DNA of 64,000 nt, from the NCBI GenBank assembly GCA_031002005.1, contig JARYHS010006964.1, positions 7,378,001 to 7,442,000 on the forward strand. Direction: 5' to 3'. Shown piece after piece: positions 21,184-33,190 of the stretch. This DNA comes from Vandiemenella viatica. Its lineage: Eukaryota; Arthropoda; Insecta; Orthoptera; Morabidae. The notes under the pieces were generated by a model, which saw only the letters and a program-made list of their open reading frames with translations, was not told where the DNA came from and did not search any database. Numbering within the stretch: the stretch's first letter is position 1; the number at the start of each line of letters is the position of its first letter. The translations under genes were made by a program, and so were the position numbers.

Positions 21184-22099
21184 GGGTATTATCTAGATCG
21201 CGATACCGCTACAGTCACCTAACGCTTCGCCGACAACAGCGTTGTAAACACAAATAGCAATGACGTCACTGTTTTTCCGTGAGTGACGTGTTCAGCCTTC
21301 GCGATGCAACAAATATTGCGGGACTGCACGGAAAACAGGGGTTTTCGGGCGGGGAGAAATTAAATATTCAACTTTTGGTAGCGAAAATTCTTATTAACTG
21401 TATGAACGTAAGTATTAATCGGAAATTACAATCGCAGTTGTGAAGATATTTGATATCGATATCTAGAATTAGTCCATCCACGTAATTCTATATGGCGATA
21501 CCTTACGAAATAAAATATTTATAAAAAAAGATTTCGTTAATAACCGTTTGCGTTTGTGTTGTAAGCAGCCTGGACCACACTAACAGCGACAGATACGATT
21601 TGGAAATTGGGTATCAGCAATATCGTGTGCGATGGTTATGTTTCACTATGTTCCAGGCTGTATTAAGACTTAACAACGATAGCTACGACATATAAATTAG
21701 GTATCCTCAATAAGGTGGTCGATAGCCCTTGTATTTCCATATTTGTTGCTAATTCAATTAAAAATTAATAAAATATTGATGATAACTACAATGTTATGTT
21801 GTAGTTTTCGGTATCACCTATTAGAAACAAGTAGAAGACGTTAATTCTAGATTCTAATACCAAAAAAAATTTTTTAAAAAATTTGGAATTACATTTTTAT
21901 GTAAATACACCGCTTTTTTTGTACCCACCCGAAAGACCCATACTTTCCGTGGAAGGCCCCGTTAGTGACATTTAGAATTGCGCGCGAAATGTATGCGTCA
22001 CATTCCGTAATGTAGTGACGTCATACACTCTCCATCCGGAAGTGTTTACATCGCGAGGCGGTAAGTGGTTGAAGCGGTATCGCGATCTAGATAATACCC
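21184..22099. mobile_element. Non-autonomous DNA transposon, 27-bp perfect TIR and 8-bp target duplication
   Basis: The ends are GGGTATTATCTAGATCGCGA-TACCGCT and its exact complement, a perfect 27-bp TIR. Weaker inverted similarity continues about 80 bp inward (TGTAAACAC and ATGACGTCACT on both arms). The 8-bp duplication TATCTATC is perfect at 21176-21183 and 22100-22107. The 916-bp element has no transposase. An 8-bp duplication fits hAT, P or Merlin elements. The GGG end is not a typical hAT CAG end, so it is left unclassified. Confidence 0.9.
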
Positions 22100-22107
22100 T
22101 ATCTATC

Positions 22108-23024
22108 TTACTAAAACGCTGTTTTGTGTTAGGTAATATAATCCTATGAAACTGATACTTTGTTCATCAATGTTCTTACCATTAAAGATGAAATGATTCA
22201 GTGAGCTACCATTTAATGAAGGATGGTATCTGACCTTGTCCTTGCCACTGAGTGTCAGGTCAAATTGCCAAGGTTGAGCTCTATATTTACTTCTATAAAA
22301 CTGGCACCAGAATGTGCATGATGACTAAATTTTTTAATTGCTGAGGAAAATGGTACCTTTTCTTCTGTATCAGCCGATACAAGTAGGCTTTAATAAAAAA
22401 ATAAAAATAAAAAAATCACATTTCGCTACCTGTCTCCCTGTATTTTTGTCTTCATATTTTTAACCAGATTGATGATCAAGCTTTTCCTACAATAACTAAA
22501 TTAAAGCTAGTTTCCTCCTTTTAAACCTTTCTTGTTATATTATTTGTTCCTTGCAATGTAGGTATCATGCTACACCTCTCTACTGAGCCATTTTTTATGA
22601 ATGTGTTTTTTCCATAACTTGATTTTTTTTAACAAGGGTGAATGCAGAAAGAATTCTAATATTCATGAGATAAATAAATCATAGTTAGTGAATGACTGTA
22701 GCTTACTGATTATAGTCTAGTTCATTGATACCTTGCCCCTTCCCTCTGTTCAGTGGCCTGCTGCAGTTGCCCTAGTGACAGACTACCAATGAGCAGTAAC
22801 TGCCAGTTTTTCTCTTATATCTGATTAATCATATTGTTATGAGCAATCTGTAACTTGATGTAAAGAAAATGTGTATACTAATTTCCATACTTATCACAGA
22901 ATGTTTAAAACATTTATCATTTTTTATTTAATATATTTGTTGTATTGGTATATCTCTATATAGTATTTTATCCATTATTTGTATTAAAGGAACTGAAAAT
23001 GATTTCTATATTTTTTTGTTACAG
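22108..23024. other. Non-coding sequence upstream of the zinc-finger exon
   Basis: AT-rich. The last 20 bases form a good pyrimidine tract (TATTTTTTTGTTACAG) that serves as the 3' splice site of the exon at 23025. I see nothing else. Confidence 0.5.
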
Positions 23025-23545
23025 GTAAAAAGCTTTGCTTTAACAAAAGAAGAGTTGTTTTTAGAAAAAACTGATATTAACATGAAAGAGAAACTATGAG
23101 TTAGCTGTAGCTATTTGGCGGTATTTGATATAAGCAATATCAATATACCCAATGAGAGCATTATGTCAGTTGTTAAGAATTCACAATATACATGTGTCAC
23201 ATGTCTTCAATATTTCGCCACAAGGGTTTTGCTAATAAGGCATTTGTTCAATCATGACATACCTGTAAATACACCGTTACACATTTGCCAAACATGTGGT
23301 CAGGTTTTCTTAAATCTAGCAAAGTTATGTGCCCACAATTTAGAAGAGAGAGTTATATTTAATGAACTTTGTTGTGCAGTCTGTCAGGACACTTTTTCAT
23401 CTCGGTGCTCTCTTAAAAACCATGTGTTCACCCACATCTCAGTCATATCAGCTCCTTTATGTGTTTGTGTATACAGCTCCAGAGTTTTTAAAGATCTGGC
23501 TAAACTACAATTTCATAAATACATCAGCAGAACTTCACAAAGAAG
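23025..23545 (+). CDS. Zinc-finger gene 1, N-terminal four-finger exon
   Basis: The exon lies between a strong acceptor (TTTTTTTGTTACAG) and donor (AGAAG|GTAAGA), and ends in phase 2. Coding most likely starts at ATG 23163 (MSVVKNSQYTCVTC), because an in-frame TGA stands at 23097. Upstream of that stop is a 5-codon uORF with ATG 23082. The protein has two C2H2 fingers (CVTC...F...LIRHLFNH; CAVC...F...LKNHVFTH). They alternate with shorter CxxC...H modules (CQTCGQVFLNLAKLCAH; CVCVYSSRVF...LQFH, degenerate). Similar modules are at 54910 and 61319. It joins in phase to 28857, giving a predicted 435-residue protein. A LINE split by a mariner lies in the intron. Function is inferred as DNA binding or protein contact. 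Confidence 0.75.
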
Positions 23546-23819
23546 GTAAGATTTTGCCTTATTTTTTTATATTGATGCTGCATTTATTTTGATGTTCATT
23601 TAAATTATTTTTAATTAGAAATTTTGCACTAATACTGGATTGATGTATGCCTAGTCATCATTAATTTAATCAAGTGAGAAGTTAATGTTTGATCTGATAG
23701 CTATCATTAGTGCAGATGTCTGAGCACTTCTGGGTTGTAAGAAATAAATGAATTATAATATTAAAAAGCCATATTTTGTGATGTGTATTTTCTGTATTGG
23801 TATATGATTTTCTAATTGG

Positions 23820-26060
23820 TCGATCACAGTATGTCGTTGTTGCGGGGAAGCCTCTTCTAGGATAGATGTTACTACGAGGGTTCTTCAAGGAAGTGTAATA
23901 GGACCACTTCTTTTCTTTATACAGGGTGCAGCAAAAAGATCTGACAGTTTTTGAAGTAAAAACAACATGAAAAATACAAGTGATAGAAAATATTTTACTG
24001 CCTATTACAGAAGGATGTTCATGTAAATTAATGGAGATAACATCAGAACAACAAATTTCATCTATTTAATATGTGAGGATAACATCCTATTCTTCCAGCA
24101 TTGCACTAAAGCTGTTGAAACCTGCTCTAACATTTCACAAGGTCAGGTTGGCGATTTATTGGTGTATGGCTTCTTTCAGTTCGTCCAGTATGTGAGGTTT
24201 GTTTGTGTAAACTCTTGCTTTAAGGAGCCTCCACAAGAAAAAGTCATAAATGCTAAGGTCTGGAGAGTGAGCTGGCCCTTCAATGTCCACAAAATGCGAG
24301 ATCAGCTAGACCATGAAACTTGCTTCTCAAAACGTCTATAACCTCAGTGCCTATATGGGCGTTGCTCCATGCTGCTGGAATCCGTATCCTCCTCGGCAAT
24401 AAACGATTTCTCTTAAGTTCAGGTATCAGGAAGTTTTTCAACATCAACAAATAACGTTGCGATTTGACCGTAACGGTTCGACAACCCTCTTCAAAAAAGT
24501 ATGACCCAATGACACACCTTTTGGTTACACCACTACCACCAGGTAACCTTAGGACTATGCAGAGAACATTCATGCAGTTGTTCTGGATATGTAACCGACC
24601 AATAACGAAAGTTCTGTTTGTTTACATAATCATCCAGATGGAAATGTGGCTCGTCGCTCATCATTAAAATTTTTTCAACAGACAACATAGCAATCATTTC
24701 TTCCACAAACTGCTTTATGCTTTGAATAGTCACTAGGCCTTAACTTGCTAGTCAGTAGCCATTTTGTATGGGTTGAAGTGCAGATCGAAACGCAAAATTT
24801 CTCTTACCAGACGGTCAGACATGTGCAAAGCAGCAGCTTGTTTATGGGCCGACCACCGAGTACTGACTTCTACAGCTTCTTTTACTCGATCGATATTCTA
24901 TGGCGTCCTGGATGAGTTTGGTCGACTTATTTTTTAACGCTGAACCGGTAGCTCTGAAGGTGCTCACCCATAGCATAATTGTGTTACGAGTTGGGACTCT
25001 TGCTCTTGGACCCACATTAAAACATCTACGGAACTGTGGCTGAACAGCAACGCAGAACTCGCCACTTTTAAAAAATGCCTCAACAAAAAAACATGGTGCT
25101 CACTCAACCACTGTTCCATGGATACTGCAAATGTCCATGTGTGGGCACTGGAATGCGCCCATCCCCTCCACCATCTACTAGCTCGGCAATATGGCTGCAA
25201 AAACCGTCAGATAATTTTGTCACACCCTGTGTTTATAAATGATCTCAGTGACAACGTCAAATTCTGGTTACGATTGTTTGCCTAATGATGCAGTTATCTA
25301 TAGGGAAATAAGGTGCTCTGACGATTGCTTAGAAGTTCAGAGCGATTTGTATGATATTTACAATGGTGCTGTAAATGGCTGCTTACACTTAATTTCAAAA
25401 AGTTAAAGGCAATGCGAATAAGTAACAAAAGAATCAGTTTGCTCATGAGTACAATTCAGATGTTGACACGGTTGATTCCCTGAAGTATCTGGGTGTGATA
25501 GTACAAAGCAACATTAAATGGGACTTGCAGATAACCTTCATCATAAGCAAAGCTAATTGCTAAATTGTGATTCATTGGTCATATTTTGAAGAATTGTAAT
25601 GCTCATACAAAGGAGATAGTGTATAAAACACTAGTGCGTCCACATCTGGATTACTGTTGTGGAGTTTGGGATCTGTATCGCAAGGGCCTGATTAACTCAG
25701 TGGAGAGGGTGCAGAGGAGAGCCGCTCGATTCATGACTGGTTGCTAGAGCCCTTATGAAAGTGTCACAGAATTGATACATAGATTGGGCTGGGATAGTTT
25801 GGAAGACAGACGATGTAGTTTAAATTTGATTTTATTGGAGAATATGCAAAAATCTTTAAATTACAAGTGCAATGAAATACTTATCCCACAAACTTATTTA
25901 GGTCGCAATGACCAGAGAGATAAGATTCGAGAAATAAGATTCCGTACCGATGCCTTTATGCATTCCTTCTTTCCTCGTGCTATTCGGGATTATAATGCAT
26001 GGGTTTAGGATTGGTGCTTAGCACTCTCCACCATCCACAATGTTTGTGATTTGCAGAGTA
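23820..26060 (+). pseudogene. CR1-like LINE relic, RT to 3' end
   Basis: RT block B reads TRVLQGSVIGPLLFFI at 23870-23920. The reading resumes after the mariner-like insertion at 25231 with FINDLSDNVKFWLRLFA. The thumb and tail follow (LDYCCGVWDLYRKGLINSVE, VQRRAARFMTG). From 25772 an open C-terminus has HRLGWDSLEDRR, FRTDAFMHSFFPRAIRDYNAW and a stop. The 3' UTR ends with GCAGAGTATGGATGTAGACATAG. Several frameshifts and the D-D catalytic site are damaged. It is 5'-truncated. Confidence 0.8.
23922..25229 (-). mobile_element. Decayed mariner/Tc1-like element in the LINE
   Basis: The left end is CAGGGTGCAGCAAAAAGATC-TGACAGTTTTTG. The right end, in complement, is CAGGGTGTGACAAAATTATC-TGACGGTTTTTG. 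TA precedes the left end. Minus-strand transposase pieces are the N-terminal HTH region (24964-25150; FNVGPRARVPTRNTIMLWV in shifted frame), MMSDEPHFHLDDYVNKQNFR (24620-24680, first catalytic Asp) and IGSYFFEEGCRTVTV (24470-24520). It belongs to the same family as 33191-34512 but is much older. Confidence 0.75.
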
Positions 26061-28856
26061 TGGATGTAGACATAGATTTAGCAGCAATGGTTAACTAGGC
26101 TTGATATCTAGTTGAAGAAGTTTTTAATTATTGAAGAAAACAGGGACACTATGTGGAAAGAAGAATATTTTTGGAGGAATTAGATTTGTTTTTTAAGTAT
26201 TTTAATGAACTCATTTTAGTGTATTGGCTTATAGGTACTATGGAATATAGAATGCCAATTACACAGAATAGGATTAAAATTCACTTTTTTTTCTGTGAAC
26301 TGAGCCTTAAAATTTGATATGAATGTGTTAATGTTTCAGATTTGTTGTATAAAAATGAAAAATTTATGACTTCCTCTTTCATTATATAACTGAGTTTCCA
26401 TTTGTCAAAAAATTGGCATTTCTTAAATAAATATGATTGGCAATTCAGGAAAATTAGTAATCTTGGTCAGGTTACTACTTGTGAATGTTGAGATGCTATT
26501 TAATAAACAGATGGCAGAGTTTAGAAAGGTAGGTATGTGCTTAGTAAAAAGGCGTGTATTTCCTTAAGGCATGTAGTGTTATTTGTTTGGGTAATGGATG
26601 AATAATGAGTTATAGCATATTGAAAGGAATATAGAACTATTAACTTAATATTACTATTTGTTTCAGGCATTAAATAGTGGATCTGTTCAGGTTTTTGAGT
26701 TGAGGTAGTTGGGTATTTCAATAATTTTTGGAGCAAGTACAGAAGAACTGATCTTATAAACTAAAAGAATTTGAATTGAAAATCCATTCAACACATCAGC
26801 CGTAAGAAAGTGTGCACGATGTGCTACGATATCGGCATTGAACCCTAATATATGTAATAGTAAAATGGCATAAAAATTTTCATAGTACTTTCCTGCTTCT
26901 AATAACTTCAAAGTTAATGACGCATGAAGCCAAAAACAGAAAAAAAGAACATTTTAATCATTTTTTGATTTTTTTTGGTAGATACTTTCTCCGGTGATTA
27001 TAAACACATGTCTGATCGAGTATGTAGAGTTTTGCTAGTTAAAAATTGATGAAACAATATAAATATAAAAACTTGAAGACTGTTGCTAAATATTACTTGT
27101 GTGAGGAATTTTTCTTAAATACAATTAATAGAAATTAAAGAATATCATTTTACTTTTAGATAAGTGAGATTAAATAGTAGTTGCTAGGAGAAAATATTGC
27201 CTGAATCAATCACTTGTTTTATTGTTGGCGATATAAATTCTAAATAAGTATGAAGGGTAAGTTGGATGCCTATAGCTTCTGAGGTTATGTGTGTTATGAG
27301 GCTGGGTTAGAAGTGCTGAAAGAAAACATAATGGAATATATAATATTAGAATCTCTTGTTCATGTAAGTGTTTACTCTCATTTTTTAGGATCAGTATTTA
27401 CTATATGATATGGTAGTTCTATTTAACCAGTTGGATTATAACAGGATCCCATCAACAGTCATATAAAATGGAGGGCAAAGGAGATTGTCACCAGAGATTG
27501 TGCTCTATCACAGTTAAATTAAGAAATTAATTAAATTAACAAATCAGTGCGCCTCTATGGCTGTGAAATATACAAGTTGTATACTATGACTGTGTTCAAA
27601 GTTGTGGTCCTGTCACGGGAGGTGAATTATTATTGTCTTCTTCTTCTTTTGATTTAGACAATTAGCTTCAAATGCAAACTAATTTTTTTCAGCAATGTAG
27701 TGGCATTGTTAATAGTTGTAGACTTTCTGATTGGGATGAATTGATTCCAAATTCTTAAATAATGAAAAATGTATGCTGCTTGGGGGTCTCGCGGCGGGGT
27801 TATCTTGTTTCTAATACTCTACCAGGCATCATCATGAAGCAATAGGCTTTATGCCTTATCAAAAGTACGCTTGATGTACGTTTAGTGACTTCTGGAAGAA
27901 CCATGACTATTCAAGCCCAGATGGCCAAGTTTCTTTTTGTTAATTTGCAATTACTCTGTTCTTCTAGGCCGATATTTTTTTTCTGATTAGTGCTCCTTTT
28001 AGCAGCTTTAAGGTGGGTGGGAATTTCGATTGGAATTGCAGTCTCTAATGTGACTGGTGCCTTTATTGTGTAGGGTGTTGAGAATTTGCTTCCATTGTGA
28101 GTCTAACGGTGTTAGTAGCTGCTTTCCAGCAGGTATCTGCAGGGACTGCTAGTATATATGCCTTTGTGATAGATGTCTCTGGCATTGTCTGATGAATTGG
28201 CATGTTTTGTGGAATATAACAGCAACTGCCTCTATTTGTCTTGTTTTATGCCTCACAGGAGAGGAATAATCTGCCATTAAGTAGCATATTGTCGAATCAG
28301 AAGATTTTAGATCCTTTGTTTGTTCTGAATCAGCTGGCATGAGATGGTATAATATGCACATCCATGATGTTGTGGTAGTAGTTATTTTTTGCTGACCATG
28401 GAAGGTTGTAATTTTACTCATATACAGTTTTCCTGAGCAAAAAAGTTTCTTGTAGCTAATATGTTTTATTTGTGTGCTAATCTTTATGTATAGGGATCAT
28501 TTCACTGTATCAGAATATTATTTTAATAAATTTATGATTCTCCAATTGCTAATATGTTTTTACCATAAATTATGTAGTTGGACCATTCTAATGTTGCCCT
28601 CAAGCTTCAGGAGCAGGAAGATTTGTTATATGGTACTTCTTGTAAAGCTATAGTTTATGAGAAAATAATTTATATCTGCTTGAATTCGTATGTATTGAAA
28701 TTATATCTGTGTTTTATGAACATAATTCTGTTATATATTATTGTGTCACCAGATAATAACATTCAAGTTTTCTTGTTTCTAGGGATTATTGTGATTGCAA
28801 AAGTAGCATTTATACTTATAAGCGCAGCTTACTACTTCTGGACACCAAAACAACAG

Positions 28857-29781
28857 TAAGGAGGAGGATCCACTCACAACTTACAGTGGCAGTGATAGCT
28901 CTAAGTACAAACAAAGCTGTAAACAAGGACAGTCAGATGAACTGTTAACTTCCTGCAAATTACATAAAATATCATTTATACGCTCCAGTAGTCCTACAAA
29001 TCATCACAGCGATTATGTCAGTTATGCCTCCTTTTCTAGTGAATTTTGTAAAAAAATATCGACACAATCTGAGAGCCTTCAAGTGCAAAAGACATTTTAT
29101 TTCAGTGAATACTTAGCTTCATTAAAATTTTGTGAAAAACCATCTGTACAGGCTGTTCATCTTGATACCTTGCAGAAAATACATTCAGTTGAACGCCCAT
29201 TTTCGTGTGACGTCTGTGGAAAATCATTTAAACATTCTCAGCATCTAAAAGTGCACCAGAGGATTCATTCGGGTACACGTCCCTTTTCTTGCTACCTTTG
29301 TGGAAAATCTTTTACACAGTCTGGGAGACTCAAAAGCCATCAGATGATTCATTCAGGCGATCGCCCGTTTTTTTGTAACACTTGTGGAAAATCTTTTACA
29401 CAGTCTGAGGATCTTAAGAGGCATCAAAGGATTCATTCGGGTGAACGCCCATATTCTTGTCATGTTTGTGGAGCAACCTTTACAGCGATAGGAAATCTTA
29501 AAACGCATTGGAGGATTCATTCTGGTGAACGCCCATATTCTTGCGAACTTTGTGGAAAATCCTTTTCACTGTTAGGAACTCTAAAAACACACGTTGGAAC
29601 TCATTCAGGTGAACGGCCATTTTCTTGTGAAGCTTGCGGAAAATCTTTTACAAGGTCTGCTAATCTTAAATTGCATAAGAGGATTCATTCAGGTGAACGC
29701 CCGTTTTCATGTGAAATTTGTGGAAGATCTTACACACAGTCAGTTCATCTTAAAAGACATCAGAAGAGTCATTCAGTTTAG
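28857..29781 (+). CDS. Zinc-finger gene 1, terminal exon with seven C2H2 fingers
   Basis: Open from the acceptor at 28856/28857 to TAG 29779-29781. The first ~95 residues are Ser/Lys-rich (KEEDPLTTYSGSDSSKYKQS). They end with one degenerate finger that lacks its CxxC pair (HLDTLQKIH). Seven canonical fingers in 84-bp units follow, joined by HSGERPFSC-type linkers. Helix residues at -1/2/3/6 read H-Q-H-V, Q-G-R-S, Q-E-D-R, A-G-N-T, L-G-T-T, R-A-N-L and Q-V-H-R. The varied contacts with uniform linkers suggest a sequence-specific nuclear DNA-binding protein. Downstream, decayed fingers continue into the 3' UTR. AATAAA lies at 30924. Family members are insect C2H2 factors, and I cannot name an orthologue. 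Confidence 0.85.
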
Positions 29782-29784
29782 CAC

Positions 29785-30395
29785 CCATTATGCTGTAAAA
29801 TTTGCGGAAAATCTTATTGAAAGTGCTGAAATCATAAAACATTGCTTTATTTCTTGTGAAGTTTGTTGAAAATCACTTATCTACTTTGTATATCTTAACC
29901 ATGTTAAAGGTATGTATATAAATGAATTTCAACACAAATTTTGCAAGAAGTCACGCAATCATGTTGAATAACTATGTATATTAAGAGAAACAATTTGGGT
30001 GGTACCTAGTTTCTTGTGATATTTGTGGAACGCCACTGTCTGTGAAGTTTGAGGAAAATCTTTTACACAGTACTGACATATTAAAAAGTGTCAGAATATT
30101 CATTTGGATTGTCGCCCATTTTCTGATAACGTTTGTGGAAAACCTTTTATATAATCTAGACATCTTAACTAGCATCAGAGAGGTCACTCAAGTAAATGTC
30201 CATTTTCTTCTAATATTTGTGTATAGTGTTTTACAATTATTATGGAATTAAATTGTGTATGATCCCTTTTACTGTGAATCTGTTGGAAAATCTTTTACAC
30301 AATGATTTTTAAACTACGCCAGAGAATCCATTAAAGTGTCTTATCTAACGATGTGTTTACGCATTCTCAGAATCTAAAAAGGCAGAGTGAACCTA
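29785..30395 (+). pseudogene. Relic C2H2 fingers in the 3' flank of zinc-finger gene 1
   Basis: Finger-unit DNA continues past the stop. Examples are TGTAAAATTTGCGGAAAATC at 29795, TTCTTGTGAAGTTTGTTGAAA (29850), TTCTTGTGATATTTGTGGA (30012), GAGGAAAATCTTTTACACAG (30050), GATAACGTTTGTGGAAAACC (30124) and TGTTGGAAAATCTTTTACAC (30280). About six remnants carry stops and indels. The array was once longer and has been cut back. Confidence 0.8.
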
Positions 30396-30923
30396 AAGTT
30401 CCTTTTTAATTGTGAGAAAAATGATTTTCGCAATTTTGCCAATAGAAAATAATGATTCTACTAATTTATATGTATCTACAAAATTCATAAATGATACGGT
30501 TCCATAAATTATCATCATAATAGTTTGTCTCATGAATAACTGTTTTGATTTGAATACTGTCTGATTGTATTTTAGGAAAAGTGCAGTGCTGGACAGTTTC
30601 AATTTCAGCTCTTGCTGTCAAGTAGAAACTCTGGTTGATATCACAAATGAAAACTACTTCTTCTACTTAGTTGTCACGCTTGAGTCCATAAAGCGAAGTC
30701 TTGAATATAGATTTAATATTCTGAAAGGATTGGAAGCAATCTTTTTGCTATATAGAAGGAATATATGATTTCGTTATAGTTTCCATTTTTTCTGTAATTA
30801 GCAATATGATCATTTAGTGAGGAAAGAGCCTTAAGGGTTTCCTGCAAATTTTATTGTTTTGTGATATTCTAAACAACTGAAATCTTAAGGTTAATATGCA
30901 TTTTCTATTTGCTATTTATTTAA

Positions 30924-30929
30924 AATAAA
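30924..30929 (+). promoter_or_regulatory. Candidate polyadenylation signal
   Basis: A canonical AATAAA lies 1.14 kb after the zinc-finger stop, followed by T-rich sequence (TTTATTAATTTTATTT). It is the clearest signal downstream of the relic fingers. Use is not proven. Confidence 0.4.
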
Positions 30930-31031
30930 GTATTGAACTTTGTGCATTTATTAATTTTATTTAACTACTATATTTCTTAAATAGGAATGAAATACAGTAA
31001 ATATGTAATATTTATTCTTTATATATGTAAT

Positions 31032-31262
31032 GAGCAGTCTGGTAGCTTAGACGATAAGACGTTCATTTCCAGAAGTTTGGTATTAGGTCCCAGGATCAAA
31101 TGCCATTGGGGTCAGGAATTTTTGAGAGTTTGAGGTACGCCAGGACGTTCCATGATTCGGATTCCAGGATAAACTGTTGTTTCCGCCCTCTGACACAGTG
31201 GCTTAGTACGCTTCCATTTGGAGGATCCAAGCAACCTTAAGGTGGTGTACGAACTTAATTTA
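31032..31262 (+). mobile_element. tRNA-derived SINE (family B)
   Basis: GAGCAGTCTGGTAGCTTAGA gives an A-box region and GGTCCCAGGATCAAATGCC a B-box-like region. An unrelated 150-bp body ends GGTGGTGTACGAA. The head resembles 188-265. Both boxes are degenerate, so transcription is unlikely. Confidence 0.6.
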
Positions 31263-33188
31263 ATATCTATCCATTATCTACTGCTGATGCTCTAATTTAT
31301 CTAATACTATTTTAGAGCAATTCCTGAATATAGGTAACATTAATTTCTCTCAAATGGCTCTAACAATTTTGATGAAATCTTGTATATTGAACAGAAATAG
31401 AAAGACGCCAACCAAAGCTTGGTCACCCAGGTACTGGTATATATTAAGCAAACACAAATAAACTGTAGTAGATATCAATAATAGGAAAGTTTTGCTAAAA
31501 ACTATTTTCGCCATATATTTATATTTACTATCTGATATATGATATTAACTATCCTGTGAGATAAATTAGTATTAGTCGATAAAATTATTTCATGTGAAAT
31601 TCATTTTCGACATAAATCCAGCCTCCTAGTTAAGAAAGTCAATGGCTGTTGTGACGTTATAATTGGGGGTTTTGAATGGGGTTAACGTTCTAGAATTTTT
31701 TATGTCTGTAGGTGCACTAGATTACATGTAATTAGACACGGCCGCCAGTCGGTGGTTGCTGCTAAAGGAAAGGTTATACAGACAATCAATTAGCAAAGTT
31801 AGTACACTCGTCTAGTTCGTCAAAGTGCACAATGCTTTACTCCCCATAAACCCTTCCCGCCAAATGCAAGCCACCAGAAAAATTTAGTTTATAGACTTAT
31901 TTTCTGAAGACACAAGTTCGGTAAGATAGTGGTAATAGTGAGTCACTTCTTTAGTACAAATTCACAATTCTGTCCCACACTCGAACAGATATCATAACAT
32001 AATTGTTCAACGGCCAAGTTCACTTACAAAATCTGTCCTCGTTTTCCTACCGATCAGACTGTCCACAGTGTATTCTTATTAAATATCTTGATAGAAACGC
32101 TGCAACGTTTGCTCATTACAATTTTAACTAGTTCACACTCTCCTACTCCTCTTCACAACAAGTTTCCATCTTGCAACCTCTCACTCTCCAGCTACTGACT
32201 AAACCCGCGATATTGTATATCGCACCTGTGATATAGTGCATCATGAAACATTTCAACATTTTCTTACAAACTTAATACCGACTTTTTTATAGGCTAATAT
32301 CCAATTAATCACTCTGTGGTGTTATACTGTACTCCATGGTTTTCATTTAGTACTGTCAGCTTTATTTAGAAGCAAAGTACACAGTACCAAAGCAATACAG
32401 CAAAGGAAATTATTACACCAAACGGTATCGTTTGAAGCAGCTATAACCAAGTCGAGAATCGCTAACAGAAAAGAAACAGACTTGTCACTGTGCAGGCAAG
32501 TAGTTTACGATTCAGTTGTCATTCTAATTAACAAATTTTTTTAAATGTTAGCACATGTTCTTAATATTTGATGTTTCACTATCAGCTCGCTCTATATTTT
32601 ACAATTGATATCTCCTCAATAAAGTATTTAATTATTTTAATCCAAAAAGAAACCTATCGATTGCACTCACCAGAATTGTGTTTGATGTTACTAATGATAT
32701 TCATCAAGACAAATGCTTTGCCAAATACTGAGTAGTGTTGAACAGTGCAGAAACATAAAACATGCATTTAGTTTGCTACTGAATTCCTATTTAAGCTATG
32801 TTGTGCAGAGAGAAATGTATATGTGCCATCAACAATTGCAACTCCCATCCAACCAGGCAGTATCCACTCCGCTGTCGGGTCTGGCCACCAATTTACCGAC
32901 ACAGCTGGATCTATCAGCCTGAAGCTGCAGCTGTTCTTTCCTGTCAACTGGATGTTGTGAACTATTGCCTCAATTTCCATATAATCAGTTTGTTTGTAGA
33001 ATTAATATTAGACCTGAGTAAATTAGTTTTGATTACTTTTATTTTTCCCTGAACGCTTTTCACTCTGGAAGCCTATTGAACGATTTTTATCTAATGAGTG
33101 TTTATATGTTACCATCCCAAAACCCGATATCAGCCCAAATAAGTTTGTCCAGACCAAACTGGTTTATTTTACGTGTGTCAAGATATAC
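31263..33188. other. AT-rich intergenic sequence, nothing recognised
   Basis: I see no open frame with family resemblance, no TIRs and no RNA gene in this 1.9 kb. Confidence 0.4.
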
Positions 33189-33190
33189 TA

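Larger units (their letters stand above)
23546..28856 (+). other. Predicted intron of zinc-finger gene 1
   Basis: The donor GTAAGA at 23546 and the acceptor ACAACAG ending at 28856 give matching phase 2 (AG + T = Ser codon). The 5.3-kb intron carries a LINE and a mariner-like element (23800-26060). Its right part, 26060-28850, is AT-rich with no feature I can support. The acceptor's pyrimidine tract is weak, so RNA evidence matters. Confidence 0.55.

Noticed and set aside
28578..28859. 93-codon frame just before the finger exon, as coding sequence
   Set aside because: Hydrophobic, AT-driven composition; its frame is incompatible with the fingers and it ends at the TAA formed at the splice acceptor.
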